Part shown: positions 1 through 9,370 of the stretch, in pieces | How the letters are laid out: the number at the start of each line of letters is the position of its first letter | Position numbering within the stretch: position 1 is the first letter of the stretch | DNA from: Oricola cellulosilytica | GTDB taxonomy: Bacteria; Pseudomonadota; Alphaproteobacteria; Rhizobiales; Rhizobiaceae | Reading direction: 5' to 3' | NCBI RefSeq assembly: GCF_019966575.1 | Contig: NZ_JAINFK010000002.1 | Span: 420,332 to 484,331 of the forward strand | DNA length: 64,000 bases | The notes under the pieces: model-generated | Databases searched by the model: none | Seen by the model: the letters and a program-made list of their open reading frames with translations, nothing else | Told to the model about the DNA's origin: nothing | Program-made: the position numbers and the translations under genes

Positions 1-1
1 G

Positions 2-91
2 CGCCACGTCCACGACATCGACGAGGTGCTCGTCGAATGCAACTGGCTGGCGCACTACGCGCGGGAAAAGACCGCCGACCCTCCCCCTTGA
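2..91 (+). CDS. 3' end of an unrecognised gene (partial)
   Basis: An open frame enters the window from the left and ends at the TGA at 89-91, giving the last 29 residues of a protein that ends in a run of three prolines. The composition is normal for the genome (third positions mostly G or C). I do not recognise the family from this short tail. The coding frame is chosen because it has no stop and biased codons; the other frames could not be tested beyond the window edge. Confidence 0.45.
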   Translation, partial: RHVHDIDEVLVECNWLAHYAREKTADPPP

Positions 92-195
92 GGAGAGGGA
101 TACCCCGCCGCCACGAATCCGCCCAAATCGAAGCGCCCGCTTGATCGCGCGGCGCCGTTCGGGCTTGCCGCACCAACACGTGTGGAGGAAAATCG

Positions 196-432
196 ATGAA
201 GAAGATCATTGCTCTGGCCGCAGCGCTTGCATTCGCGACGCCAGCCCTCGCCGCGCAGTGCCCGGGCGACATGGCCGCGATCGACGCCGCGCTCGGAACC
301 GCCAGCCTCACCGACGAACAGATGGCCGAAGTGAATGAACTGCGCGCGCTCGGCGAAGAGCAGCACGCGGCCGGAAGTCACGCGGACTCGGTCGAGACAC
401 TGGCGAAAGCCAGGGCTATTCTGGGTATCTGA
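196..432 (+). CDS. small secreted protein, unknown function
   Basis: 78 residues. A strong ribosome binding site (GGAGGAAAA, 185-193 area) lies just before the ATG. Residues 1-20 form a classical signal peptide (MKK, a hydrophobic Ala/Leu core, then an Ala-Leu-Ala-Ala cleavage site), so the mature protein of about 58 residues should be periplasmic or secreted. The mature part is mostly helical-looking with one cysteine near its start and a charged Glu-rich middle. No enzyme motif is visible. It faces the CreA-family gene tail to tail. Family not recognised. Confidence 0.75.
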   Translation: MKKIIALAAALAFATPALAAQCPGDMAAIDAALGTASLTDEQMAEVNELRALGEEQHAAGSHADSVETLAKARAILGI

Positions 433-459
433 CCGGTCGTGCCGCCCGGCGCCGTCCGG

Positions 460-951
460 CTATCGGGTGACGGGCGGCTCGACCTCGCCATAGAGCGGCA
501 CGGTTGAGATCGACATCTTCGCCGAACCCTCCTGCACCTGGCGCGAATGCGACAGGTAGATCAGCGTGTTGTTCGAGCGGTCGTAGATGCGCTTGACCAC
601 CAGCTTCTTCCAGATCAGCGAACGGCCGCTCTTGAAAATCTCCTCGCCGTCCTCGTCGAGATCAATGTCGCCGATCTCGATCGGCCCGGTCTGGCGGCAG
701 GCGATGGAGGAATTGGACGGATCCTCGAACCAGTTGCCCTTCTGCAGACGGTCGATCAGGCCGCGATCGAAATAGGCGACGTGGCAGGTCACGCCCTTCA
801 CCTCGGGGTCGGCGACGGCCTCGATCTTGATGTCGTTGCCGAGCCAGTCGACCCCGACCTCGCCCACCTCCTCGGCGGCGACACTCGCCGGGGCGGCGAG
901 CATCGTTACTCCAAGAATGGCGGCGGCAGTTTTGCGAAGGGCGTGGTGCAT
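460..951 (-). CDS. creA: CreA-family periplasmic protein
   Basis: 163 residues starting at the ATG preceded by AGGAG seven bases upstream; longer in-frame starts exist but lack a site. An N-terminal signal peptide (about residues 1-27) precedes a CreA domain covering almost all the rest: the family's hallmark stretches are all present, namely a GNDIK segment, the VKGVTCH segment, YFDRGLIDRLQKGNWFEDPS, IACRQTGPI, the VVKRIYD segment and the TLIYLSHSR segment. Two conserved cysteines could form a disulfide after export. CreA proteins are conserved in proteobacteria but their molecular role is not settled. The gene is monocistronic here. Confidence 0.88.
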   Translation of the reverse strand: MHHALRKTAAAILGVTMLAAPASVAAEEVGEVGVDWLGNDIKIEAVADPEVKGVTCHVAYFDRGLIDRLQKGNWFEDPSNSSIACRQTGPIEIGDIDLDEDGEEIFKSGRSLIWKKLVVKRIYDRSNNTLIYLSHSRQVQEGSAKMSISTVPLYGEVEPPVTR

Positions 952-1104
952 GGCGGATCTCCTGCAGACGTAAGCGTTCAGCCTCATCTTGGTTCCCCGG
1001 CAGGAAAGCGCAAGGCGCGCAGCGGCGGCACCCGGCGCGGAACGCCGTTGTGAATGCGGACTCACCTGTTAGATAGACCCGAAACATGAGGACGGGACGC
1101 AGAC

Positions 1105-1995
1105 ATGAAAAAACGCATTCTCTTCACAGGCGGTTCCGGCAAGGCCGGGCGGCACGTCGTTCCCTACCTGCTCGACCGCGGACACCGTGTCGTCAATGTC
1201 GACCTGACGCCGCTTGACCACCCGGATGTCGACAACCTGACAGCCGACATCACGGATTCCGGCCAGATGTTCAACGTGATGACGTCCTACGCCAACTTCG
1301 ACGAGTTGGAGCCCGGGACCGGCGTTCCCGCATTCGACGCCGTGGTGCATTTCGCCGCCGTGCCGCGCATCCTCATCCATCCCGACAACGAGACGTTCCG
1401 CGTCAACACGATGGGCACCTACAACGTCATCGAGGCGGCGGTGAAGCTCGGCATCCGCAAGATCGTGATCGCGTCGTCGGAGACGACCTACGGCATCTGC
1501 TTCGCCGATGGGCGGGCTGACCCGAGATCCCTGCCCCTGGAGGAGGACTACGACATCGACCCGATGGACAGTTACGGGCTGTCGAAGGTCGTCAACGAGA
1601 AGACCGCGCGCGCTTTCGCGCGGCGCTCCGGGTTCGACATCTATGCGCTAAGGATCGGCAACGTGGTCGAGCCGCACGAGTATGCGGAGAATTTCCCGAC
1701 GTACTTCGCCAATCCCGAAATGCGGCGGCGCAATGCGTTCTGCTATATCGACGCCCGCGATCTCGGCCAGATCGTCGACCTGTGTATCAAGGAGGACGGC
1801 CTCGGCTTTCAGGTCTTCAACGCCGGAAACGATACCAACGGGATGAACATTCCGACGGAGGAACTCGCAGCACGCTTTTTTCCGGGCGTGCCGGTCACCC
1901 GCGAGATGGGCGAGAACGAAGCGCTGTTCTCGAACAGGAAGATCAGGGACGTGCTCGGTTTCACTGAGCAGCACGATTGGCGGAAATACGTGTAG
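1105..1995 (+). CDS. NAD(P)-dependent epimerase/dehydratase (extended SDR)
   Basis: 296 residues. The N-terminus carries the dinucleotide-binding TGGSGKAG motif (residues 8-15) after a first beta strand, an acidic residue at the end of strand 2 (D33) that favours NAD, and the active-site set S124/S125 and Y157-x3-K161 (SYGLSK). This is the architecture of extended short-chain dehydrogenases acting on nucleotide sugars or related polyols. The start is supported by GAGG and a GGGA run upstream. No sugar-biosynthesis genes flank it, so the substrate cannot be inferred. Confidence 0.85.
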   Translation: MKKRILFTGGSGKAGRHVVPYLLDRGHRVVNVDLTPLDHPDVDNLTADITDSGQMFNVMTSYANFDELEPGTGVPAFDAVVHFAAVPRILIHPDNETFRVNTMGTYNVIEAAVKLGIRKIVIASSETTYGICFADGRADPRSLPLEEDYDIDPMDSYGLSKVVNEKTARAFARRSGFDIYALRIGNVVEPHEYAENFPTYFANPEMRRRNAFCYIDARDLGQIVDLCIKEDGLGFQVFNAGNDTNGMNIPTEELAARFFPGVPVTREMGENEALFSNRKIRDVLGFTEQHDWRKYV

Positions 1996-2166
1996 GGCTG
2001 ACAATCGCTGCGCAACGGCGGCAGCCACGGCAAGATATGCCAATGGACAGTTCTCGCGACTTGACCAATCAATAGCCTTCGGAACGCCGAATTTCCGAAT
2101 TATCTGCACTGGCATCGACCGATCCGCGGCCATTGGGGCTTCGCGGCGAGAAGGAAGGGTATCCGT

Positions 2167-3612
2167 TTGGCGCAGGCAGCATTCGATCAGAGCACACAGC
2201 CGCAATATGGCGGGAGCGAGAGCGAGTTTCGCCTCGACCTGGCGCTACGTGCCGCTCAAATCGGCATCTGGGATTGGGACCTCCGCACGGATCGAATGGA
2301 GTACACCCCGCGCGCCCGGGAAATATTCGGGTTTGGCGATAACGAGGAGATAACCCTCGACCGCGTTCGGGGCACCACCCATCCTGATGACGCAACCCGG
2401 ACGAGAGCGCTGGCTCGCCGGTCGCTCGACCCGGCGATCAGAGAGCGTTCGCCTTATGAATACCGGATCAGACGCGCCAACACCGGGGAAGTCCGCTGGG
2501 TCCTCGCCTTCGGCGAGCCGATTTTCGCCGAGGAGAACGGAATTTCGAAGGCGGTCCGCTATGTTGGAACCGTCCAGGACATCACAGACCGCAAGGCAGC
2601 CGAACACGCCTTGCGGGAAAGCGAGACGCGTCTCCGCCTTGCCATCGACGCCTCGAAAATGGCGGTATGGGAAGTTGATCTCGCCACCGACGAAGTCAGC
2701 AAGTCAAAGAACCTGAACCGGATCTTCGGCTTTCCCGAAGAATATACACCGACTCTCGACGAACTTCGTATGCGATATGCGCCCGGGGAACGCGAACGCG
2801 TTCAAAAGGCCGGTCGCGCCGCGATGGACAACGGCATGGCGGAGTTCGAGATCGAATACGAATGCGTGCGTCTGGACGGACAAAGGCGCTGGCTTCTGCT
2901 ACGTGCAGAAATCATTCGAAAGCCCGACGGCACACCCACACGTGTCATCGGCGTTCTTGCCGATATCGACGACAAAAAACGGACAGCCGAGCAGCAGAAA
3001 CTCATACTTGGCGAGCTTAACCACCGCATGAAGAACACGCTTGCTGTGGTCCAGTCAGTGGTCTCCCAGACCTTCCGCGACGAAAAAGTCGATCCGGACA
3101 TCCTTCGCAAGTGCCGCGAGCGCATTCATGCGTTGGCAAGCGCGAACGATGTTCTCGTGCACGGAAACTGGTCGCATTCCGACCTCGGCATGCTGGTTGC
3201 CAAGATCATCGAACCGTTCCACGACCGGAACTCGGACGCATTCAAGCTAGACGGTCCCGACCTGCAGCTTCCGTCAGCCATGAACGTACCGCTTGCAATG
3301 ACCCTGCACGAGCTGAGCACCAATGCGGTGAAGTATGGCGCGCTATCGCGCGACGGCGGCCAAGTGGAAATTACCTGGCGGGGGGGCCACGACGGCGCCA
3401 TCACCATCGACTGGCGCGAGCGCGGCGGCCCGAAAGTCAGGCCGCCGGCGAAAACCGGATTCGGAAGCCGGTTGCTCGAGAAAGGACTCTCGAGTCAGCT
3501 TGGTCGCATCGACCTGGATTACCGGCCCGATGGGCTGCTTTGCAGCATTCAACTTTCAACGCTGGAGAACGGTGCAACGACCGACCTCTCGGCGCATCAC
3601 ATGTTCGGATAA
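2167..3612 (+). CDS. PAS-PAS sensor histidine kinase, HWE family
   Basis: 481 residues from a TTG start with an AAGGAAGGG site eight bases upstream. No membrane segment, so cytoplasmic. Two PAS/PAC modules lie at about 25-145 and 155-275. The kinase core has the phosphoacceptor H286 in HRMKN, the N-box LHELSTNAVKYGALS from residue 380, and W416-x-E418, the diagnostic HWE signature. HWE kinases are common in alphaproteobacteria as light, redox or general-stress sensors, often without an adjacent response regulator, as here. The final 16 bases overlap the 3' end of the convergent ETF-QO gene. Signal unknown. Confidence 0.9.
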   Translation: MAQAAFDQSTQPQYGGSESEFRLDLALRAAQIGIWDWDLRTDRMEYTPRAREIFGFGDNEEITLDRVRGTTHPDDATRTRALARRSLDPAIRERSPYEYRIRRANTGEVRWVLAFGEPIFAEENGISKAVRYVGTVQDITDRKAAEHALRESETRLRLAIDASKMAVWEVDLATDEVSKSKNLNRIFGFPEEYTPTLDELRMRYAPGERERVQKAGRAAMDNGMAEFEIEYECVRLDGQRRWLLLRAEIIRKPDGTPTRVIGVLADIDDKKRTAEQQKLILGELNHRMKNTLAVVQSVVSQTFRDEKVDPDILRKCRERIHALASANDVLVHGNWSHSDLGMLVAKIIEPFHDRNSDAFKLDGPDLQLPSAMNVPLAMTLHELSTNAVKYGALSRDGGQVEITWRGGHDGAITIDWRERGGPKVRPPAKTGFGSRLLEKGLSSQLGRIDLDYRPDGLLCSIQLSTLENGATTDLSAHHMFG

Positions 3613-5321
3613 ACAGGTCCTTCACCGCCCTGCGGTACCGTCCACCTGATGTTCTGGTTCGGGTCCTTGATGTCACACGTCTTGCAGTGAACACAGTTTT
3701 GCGCGTTGATCTGGAAACGGACATTGTCGTCCGGCTTGCGTTCGGCGTCGGCCGGCACGGAGTTTCCGTCCGAATCCAGCCACTCATAGACGCCGGCGGG
3801 GCAGTAACGCGCCGACAATCCGGCAAATTCCGCATATTCGGACGTCTTCTGCAGGGCCTCGTCTTTCACCTTCAGATGGACCGGCTGGTTTTCCTCATGG
3901 TTCGTGTTCGACAGAAACACCGATGAAAGCCTGTCGAAGGTGAGCTTGCCGTCAGGCTTGGGATAGGAAATCGGCTTGAATTTTTTCGCCTTACCGGTCG
4001 CTGCATAGTCCGGCTTGCCGTGTTTCAGGGTGCCAAGCGGCGACCAGCCTCCCGTGATCTGGTTAATCCACATATCGATGCCACCGATGGCCACTCCAAG
4101 CGCGGTTCCAAAACGCGACCAGAGCGGTTTGACGTTGCGCACCCGCTTGAGATCCTTGCCAATCTCTCCGTCGCGCCACTCGTTCTCATAAGCATCGAGC
4201 GCGTTATCTTTCGACCTTCCGGCGGCGAGTGCCTCCGCCGTCTTCTCCGCTGCCAGAATTCCGGACAACATTGCGTTGTGCGAACCCTTGATGCGCGGGA
4301 CATTGAGAAATCCGGCGGAGCATCCGATCAGCGCGCCGCCTGGGAAGGAAACCTTCGGCACCGACTGCCAGCCACCCTCGGTGATGGCGCGCGCGCCATA
4401 GGCCAGTCGCTTGCCGCCCTCGAACGTGCCGCGAACCGACGGATGGGTCTTGAAGCGCTGAAATTCCTCGAACGGATACAGATACGGATTCTCGTAGTTC
4501 AGGTGCACCACGAATCCGACGGCAACCTGGTTGTCCTCGAGGTGATACAGAAACGATCCGCCGCCGGTCTTCATGTCGAGCGGCCAACCGAAAGAGTGCT
4601 GCACGAGCCCGGGCTTATGGTGTTCCGGCTTGACCTCCCAGAGTTCCTTGATGCCCAGTCCGAATTTCGGAGCGTCGCTATTCGCATCGAGACCGAACTT
4701 CGCGATTAGATCTTTGGCTAGCGAACCGCGAACGCCCTCCCCGATCAGCGTGTACTTGCCGTGCAGTTCCATGCCCCGGGCAAACATTGGCCCCGGCGTA
4801 CCGTCCCTTTCGATGCCCATGTCGCCCGTGGCGACCCCCTTCACCGAGCCATTCTCGTCGTAGATAATCTCCGCGGCGGCGAAACCGGGGTAAATTTCGA
4901 CGCCCAGCCCCTCGGCGCGCGCGGCCAGCCAACGACAGACATTGCCAAGCGATACGATGTAGTTGCCGTGATTGTTCATTAGGGGAGGCATCAGGAAGTT
5001 CGGCAAGCGAATCGATCCTCCCGGACCGAAAAGCATGAACCGGTCCTCGGTGACGGCCGTCTTGAACGGGTGATCAGCGTCGTCGCGCCAGTCGGGAATG
5101 AGCTTATCGACCCCGACCGGATCGATAACCGCGCCGGAGAGGATGTGAGCGCCGACCTCTGCGCCCTTTTCGAGGACAACGACGGAAATTTCGGGGTTGA
5201 TCTGCTTCAACCGGATCGCAGACGCCAAGCCAGCCGGGCCTGCCCCAACAATCACCACGTCGAACTCCATGCTTTCGCGCGGTTCGTTCATCGGATTACC
5301 GGCACCGTTCCCGTCACTCAT
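3597..5321 (-). CDS. etfD: electron transfer flavoprotein-ubiquinone oxidoreductase
   Basis: 574 residues, full length. It passes electrons from ETF (fatty acid and amino acid dehydrogenases) to the quinone pool at the inner membrane. The N-terminus has the FAD-binding motif GAGPAG (26-31). The C-terminus holds the [4Fe-4S] ferredoxin module with C507, C543, C546 and C549 (C-x2-C-x2-C plus the upstream Cys). A GGAGG site precedes the ATG; an internal ATG at residue 11 is possible but less well placed. The gene is alone; the ETF subunits are not in this window. Confidence 0.96.
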   Translation of the reverse strand: MSDGNGAGNPMNEPRESMEFDVVIVGAGPAGLASAIRLKQINPEISVVVLEKGAEVGAHILSGAVIDPVGVDKLIPDWRDDADHPFKTAVTEDRFMLFGPGGSIRLPNFLMPPLMNNHGNYIVSLGNVCRWLAARAEGLGVEIYPGFAAAEIIYDENGSVKGVATGDMGIERDGTPGPMFARGMELHGKYTLIGEGVRGSLAKDLIAKFGLDANSDAPKFGLGIKELWEVKPEHHKPGLVQHSFGWPLDMKTGGGSFLYHLEDNQVAVGFVVHLNYENPYLYPFEEFQRFKTHPSVRGTFEGGKRLAYGARAITEGGWQSVPKVSFPGGALIGCSAGFLNVPRIKGSHNAMLSGILAAEKTAEALAAGRSKDNALDAYENEWRDGEIGKDLKRVRNVKPLWSRFGTALGVAIGGIDMWINQITGGWSPLGTLKHGKPDYAATGKAKKFKPISYPKPDGKLTFDRLSSVFLSNTNHEENQPVHLKVKDEALQKTSEYAEFAGLSARYCPAGVYEWLDSDGNSVPADAERKPDDNVRFQINAQNCVHCKTCDIKDPNQNIRWTVPQGGEGPVYPNM

Positions 5322-5457
5322 TCATACCTCCGTTGCGGCCGACTGTTTCCCTTAGGCCGCTTGATATCTCCAATTCGCGCCGACCATAATCCACGCCCTG
5401 CTCTTCGCAAGGATATTGTGCCGCGCGTTTCGCCGCACGTTATCGACCCTGTCCTGA

Positions 5458-6123
5458 ATGCCAGACCTGCGCGCTGTCATAACAAGCCGATTCGCGCTAG
5501 AATTTTTTATGGCGACTCATCTCGTCCGCATGGCTGTTGCGACCGCGCTGATATGCCTTCTTGCCGGCCGGGCGCGCACAGAAAGCGACATTGCTCCGGA
5601 CAAGACCTTCAGCCGGCCCGCTCCCTATATGTTCTCTGACGAGTTGGGGGGATTTTCCATCGTTGCCGTCTCCGGCGTCGGGACCCGCTCCGACCCGGTC
5701 CTCGTCTCGAAAATTGTGCGGACCCACACTTCGGCTACGATGATCATCCGCGCTACGCGCCCAATCAATGCGTTCGGCCAGACCGGCTACTTCTCCACCG
5801 GCACCGTCCACATCGTCCTCGATATCATGAACGATACGGGCGTCCCTTGGATCGGTTTCGAACTTGAATTGCAGGAAGAGTACGAGCAGCCGAGCGTCTA
5901 CGGAGATGGCCTTTCATTCGATCAACGTAGGCAGGAAGAAATGCGCGTGTTCTCGAGCGCGTTCGCGCATGTCCGCCGGGATTTCGAGCCGTTCGACCGA
6001 CTTCTTTTCGAGCAAGGCGCACTCGATCACCGCGCCCGCGCCCGGTTTCGCTTTCTGGTCACCGACCTGACGCCGACATCCGTCTTCTATATCAAGTTCG
6101 ATCCGCGCATTCCGGCCTCGTGA
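5458..6123 (+). CDS. hypothetical secreted protein
   Basis: Up to 221 residues. The first ATG at 5458 has no good ribosome site; ATGs at 5509 and 5530 are alternatives and would place a hydrophobic stretch (Val-Ala-Thr-Ala-Leu-Ile-Cys-Leu-Leu-Ala) right at the N-terminus as a signal peptide. The mature part is rich in beta-prone segments (IVLDIMNDTGVPWIGFELEL) and reads like a small secreted beta-sandwich. It lies 19 bases before the UDG-like gene, possibly one transcript. Family not recognised. Confidence 0.7.
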   Translation: MPDLRAVITSRFALEFFMATHLVRMAVATALICLLAGRARTESDIAPDKTFSRPAPYMFSDELGGFSIVAVSGVGTRSDPVLVSKIVRTHTSATMIIRATRPINAFGQTGYFSTGTVHIVLDIMNDTGVPWIGFELELQEEYEQPSVYGDGLSFDQRRQEEMRVFSSAFAHVRRDFEPFDRLLFEQGALDHRARARFRFLVTDLTPTSVFYIKFDPRIPAS

Positions 6124-6169
6124 CACCGTCGCGCTTGATGGTTTGGCCATCCTCTGCGAAAGGATGAAG

Positions 6170-7027
6170 ATGAAGAACACCACCGGTCCGTCACGGGGCG
6201 AGCTGGAGAACCTGCTGCGCTTCTATGCGGAAAGCGGGCTCGACTTCCCGCTGGCCGATGAACCGGTAGACCGTTTCACGCCTGTCGAGCCCCCGGCTCG
6301 TGAGGCCGCACAAGCGGACCCCGGGGAAAAAGCGGCGCAAACGGCTCATGACGCGCGATCGGGCGGAGACCTTCAGCCGACCCTGACGCGGCTTCCGGCG
6401 ATTCCGGACGCGGAAGCGAGTGCCCTCGCCGAAAAAGCGGCGGCCGGCGCTGAAACGCTCGATGAACTGCGCGGGGCGGTCGAGGCATTCGAAGGCTGCA
6501 ATCTGAAAATGACCGCGCGTTCGACGGTTTTCGAGGGAGGAATGCGCGGAGCGCGCCTGATGATGATTTCGGACGCACCTGGCCGAGACGACGATACCAA
6601 TGGCGAAGCCATCACTGGCCCCGAGGGGGCGCTGTTTGACCGCATGCTCGCCGCAATAGGACTCACACGGGACGATTGCTATCTTGGTTTCGCGGTCCCG
6701 TGGCGCGTGCCCGGCAACGGCGCGCCGTCGCCGCTTCAGGCGTCTATCTGCAAACCCTTCGCGGAACGTCAGATCGAACTCGCCAATCCTGAATTGGTCG
6801 TTCTGCTCGGGAATGGCGCGGCGCGAATATTTCTGGAGCGCACGGGCAACATCCTGCAGGTTCGCGGCAAATGGAAAATATTGAGAACCCGGAACGGTTT
6901 CGAGGCCCCCGTGATCGCGACACTTCAGCCGCGCTACCTGCTGGAACAACCCGCCCAAAAGCGCTTTGCCTGGGCTGACCTGCAGATGATCCGAGACAGG
7001 CTGGCAGAAACCGGGAGCGGCGTCTGA
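6170..7027 (+). CDS. uracil-DNA glycosylase-like protein (family 4 type), altered motifs
   Basis: 285 residues from the ATG five bases after AAAGGA; a TTG at 6143 and ATG at 6164 are alternatives. The fold signature of family 4 UDG is clear: a single-Cys GCNLK segment, an ARSTVFEGG stretch, RMLAAIGLTRDD, the W-R-x-PGNGAPSP loop, a second Cys in ICKPF and a C-terminal YLL segment. However motif A reads SDAPG (134-138) instead of the usual GE-x-PG, the following substrate loop is GEAITGPEG, and motif B reads L-Q253-P where the family has H-P. These changes touch catalytic positions, so activity is uncertain. The N-terminal about 95 residues form a low-complexity linker typical of rhizobial versions. 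Confidence 0.8.
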   Translation: MKNTTGPSRGELENLLRFYAESGLDFPLADEPVDRFTPVEPPAREAAQADPGEKAAQTAHDARSGGDLQPTLTRLPAIPDAEASALAEKAAAGAETLDELRGAVEAFEGCNLKMTARSTVFEGGMRGARLMMISDAPGRDDDTNGEAITGPEGALFDRMLAAIGLTRDDCYLGFAVPWRVPGNGAPSPLQASICKPFAERQIELANPELVVLLGNGAARIFLERTGNILQVRGKWKILRTRNGFEAPVIATLQPRYLLEQPAQKRFAWADLQMIRDRLAETGSGV

Positions 7028-7129
7028 CGGCGCATTTGCGGCATAAATGGTCGCCCGCTTTCGATGCGTCGACCGCATATCCGCGTTACGCCTTAGCCCA
7101 CTCGAAACGAGCCGTCCGGGAGTTTGCAC

Positions 7130-8365
7130 GTGGTTCAACTCGTTCTTCCCGTCCTGGGTCTCCTCGCGTCTACGTTCCTGCTGCTGGCCGGCAACGGTCT
7201 CTCCGGAGTCCTGCTCCCCATTCGCGCCGCTATCGAGGGTTGGAGTCCGTTCGTCATCGGCTGGATCGGATTCGGCTACGCGCTCTGCTTCAGCGCTGGC
7301 TGTCTCGTTGTGCCTCGACTGGTGCTCCGGGTCGGCCATGTCCGTGTCTATGCCGTGCTGGCGTCGCTTCTGGCGATTTCCGCTTTGCTGCACGGGCTTT
7401 TCGTGAACCCCTATGCGTGGATGGTCTTCCGCGGTCTCGCCGGATTTTCGCTGGCCGGAACCTACATGATCGTCGAGAGCTGGCTGAACGAGAAGACAAG
7501 CAACGAGGCGCGCGGCCAGATGTTTTCGATCTACATGGTCTGCAACATGGTCGGCCTCATGTCCGGACAGTTCTTGCTGATAACCAGCGATCCGGGGGGC
7601 ACGGCTCTCTTCATGATTGCGGCGCTCCTGTTCGCCAGCGCCGTTATTCCAACCGGGCTCTCCAACGCGTCTTCACCTAAGCCTCTGACTGAGGTCTCGC
7701 TGGACCTGCCGAAACTTTTCACCAACTCTCCCCTGGCGTTTGTCGGTGTGGCGGTGACAGGATTCACGTTCGGGGCCTACGCGTTCCAGATGCCAGTCTA
7801 CCTTCAAATGACAGGCATGACGGAAGCACAGATCGCAACGCTGATGGCCGTTGCCATGGTCGGCGGGATGGTATTCCAGTATCCACTCGGGCGTCTCTCC
7901 GACCGTATGGACCGGCGCTACGTGATCCTCGCAACGGCCTCGGCGGGAGTGCTCCTTTCCATCCTGTTTGCGGCCGCCGGGGCAACGCTTGCGGTCATTC
8001 TCGGCCTGATGTTCCTTTTCGGCGGCGTGCTCATGCCGCTATATTCGCTGGTGACCGCCTACGCTAACGACCACGCCTCTCCGGATGAATTCGTCGAAGT
8101 CTCATCCGGCCTGCTGGTGGTCTACGGGGCCGGATCAATGGCTGGCCCGGTCGTGGCGGGCACGGTCATGAGCACCATCGGCGCCAGCGGTTTCTTCGTC
8201 ACAACCATGCTCTGCTATCTGGCGTTCAGCCTCTACACTGTCTGGCGCATGACGCGGCGTGTGGCAGTTCCGCAGGAGGAAATGACGGACTTCACCTATG
8301 CCCCACCCTATGCCCCCTCGCAGACGCCGGAATCGCTCCAGCTCGACCCGCGCGCGGATGACTGA
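7130..8365 (+). CDS. MFS transporter (YcaD-like)
   Basis: 411 residues with about 12 membrane segments. The GTG start has CGGGAG seven bases upstream; a TTG two codons earlier is possible. The conserved A-motif-like loop between helices 2 and 3, and the RGLAGFSLAGTYMIVESWLNE segment, match the YcaD-like branch of the major facilitator superfamily. A second A-like loop, GRLSDRMDRR, follows helix 8. Substrate unknown. It is separated by about 100 bases from the UDG-like gene and by 3 bases from the convergent EamA gene. Confidence 0.85.
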   Translation: MVQLVLPVLGLLASTFLLLAGNGLSGVLLPIRAAIEGWSPFVIGWIGFGYALCFSAGCLVVPRLVLRVGHVRVYAVLASLLAISALLHGLFVNPYAWMVFRGLAGFSLAGTYMIVESWLNEKTSNEARGQMFSIYMVCNMVGLMSGQFLLITSDPGGTALFMIAALLFASAVIPTGLSNASSPKPLTEVSLDLPKLFTNSPLAFVGVAVTGFTFGAYAFQMPVYLQMTGMTEAQIATLMAVAMVGGMVFQYPLGRLSDRMDRRYVILATASAGVLLSILFAAAGATLAVILGLMFLFGGVLMPLYSLVTAYANDHASPDEFVEVSSGLLVVYGAGSMAGPVVAGTVMSTIGASGFFVTTMLCYLAFSLYTVWRMTRRVAVPQEEMTDFTYAPPYAPSQTPESLQLDPRADD

Positions 8366-8368
8366 GGC

Positions 8369-9325
8369 TTATCCCTGCGGCGTGATCGCTCGGCGCGAAG
8401 CCGCGCGTTCGAGGCCGAGGCGATGTTCGCGGATGATGATGAAGATTCCGGACGCCGTAACGATCGCGGAGCCTGTCAACGTGGCCCAACCCGGAACCTC
8501 CGCGAATACGAAATAGCCGATGGTGATGCCGAGAATGACGGACGTGTACTCGAACGGAGCTATCGTCGACGTATCGGCGTAGCGATAGCTTTGGGTCAGC
8601 AGGATCTGGCCAAGTCCGCCACAAAAGCCTGACAATACCAACGCGATCGTCTGGACCCGGTCCAGTGCCTGCCAGCCGAACGGGACTGTTGCGAGCGCGA
8701 GCAGGGAGGCCGTGACCGAGAAGTAGAGCACGATGGTCGGAGTGCGTTCGGTGTCCAGCAGACGCCGCACCAGGACCATGGCAAGGCCCGCGATGCACGC
8801 CGACGCAAATGTCGCGGCGACGCCGAGCGCCTCGCTTCCGCCAAAATCGCCACCACCGCGAAACAACTGCAGCTTGGGCCATGAAATCACCAGCACCCCC
8901 AACAGGCCGACGATAACGGCGCCCCAGCGATAACGGCGCACCACTTCGCCCAGGAGCACCGCACCCAATATGACGGTCACGAGCGGCCTTGCATATCCGA
9001 TGGCGATCGCGTCTGGCAGCGGCAGCCGGGTGAGACCATAGAAACCGAGCGTCATCGCGGTAACGCCGACCATGCCCCTCATGACATGCCCCATCGGTCG
9101 ATCCGTCTTCCACGCGCCGAGGAACTGCCTTGTGGCGAGCAGATAGGCGCATATCGGCAGCATGGCGAAAAAGGAGCGGAAGAAAACGATCTGCCCCGCC
9201 GGCAACTGGCCGGCATATTTGATTGCTGTCGCCATTCCCATGAAGGCACAGACCGACCCGACTTTCAGGCCTATGCCGAGAAGAGGATTTTTTTCCGAGG
9301 CTTCGAGAAGACTGGTGGATGACAT
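8369..9325 (-). CDS. EamA/DMT-family transporter
   Basis: 318 residues with ten predicted membrane helices in two repeated EamA halves (about 15-150 and 170-300). The first repeat holds the characteristic LPLPDAIAIGYARPLVTVILGAVLLGE stretch shape and the second an ILTQSYRYAD segment followed by a similar helix. Such proteins export metabolites or amino acids across the inner membrane; the substrate cannot be told from sequence. It precedes the amidase on the same strand with a 45-base reverse-order gap, so it is downstream of that gene and could be cotranscribed. Confidence 0.85.
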   Translation of the reverse strand: MSSTSLLEASEKNPLLGIGLKVGSVCAFMGMATAIKYAGQLPAGQIVFFRSFFAMLPICAYLLATRQFLGAWKTDRPMGHVMRGMVGVTAMTLGFYGLTRLPLPDAIAIGYARPLVTVILGAVLLGEVVRRYRWGAVIVGLLGVLVISWPKLQLFRGGGDFGGSEALGVAATFASACIAGLAMVLVRRLLDTERTPTIVLYFSVTASLLALATVPFGWQALDRVQTIALVLSGFCGGLGQILLTQSYRYADTSTIAPFEYTSVILGITIGYFVFAEVPGWATLTGSAIVTASGIFIIIREHRLGLERAASRRAITPQG

Positions 9326-9370
9326 CGCCGCCCGTGCGTAGCGCTGTTGCGCGCGTATGGATAGTGTCAG

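Noticed and set aside
441-478. GCCGCCCG/CGGGCGGC dyad between convergent genes
   Set aside because: Perfect 8-bp arms, but no T-run on either strand and one arm lies in the creA coding end, so I do not call a terminator.
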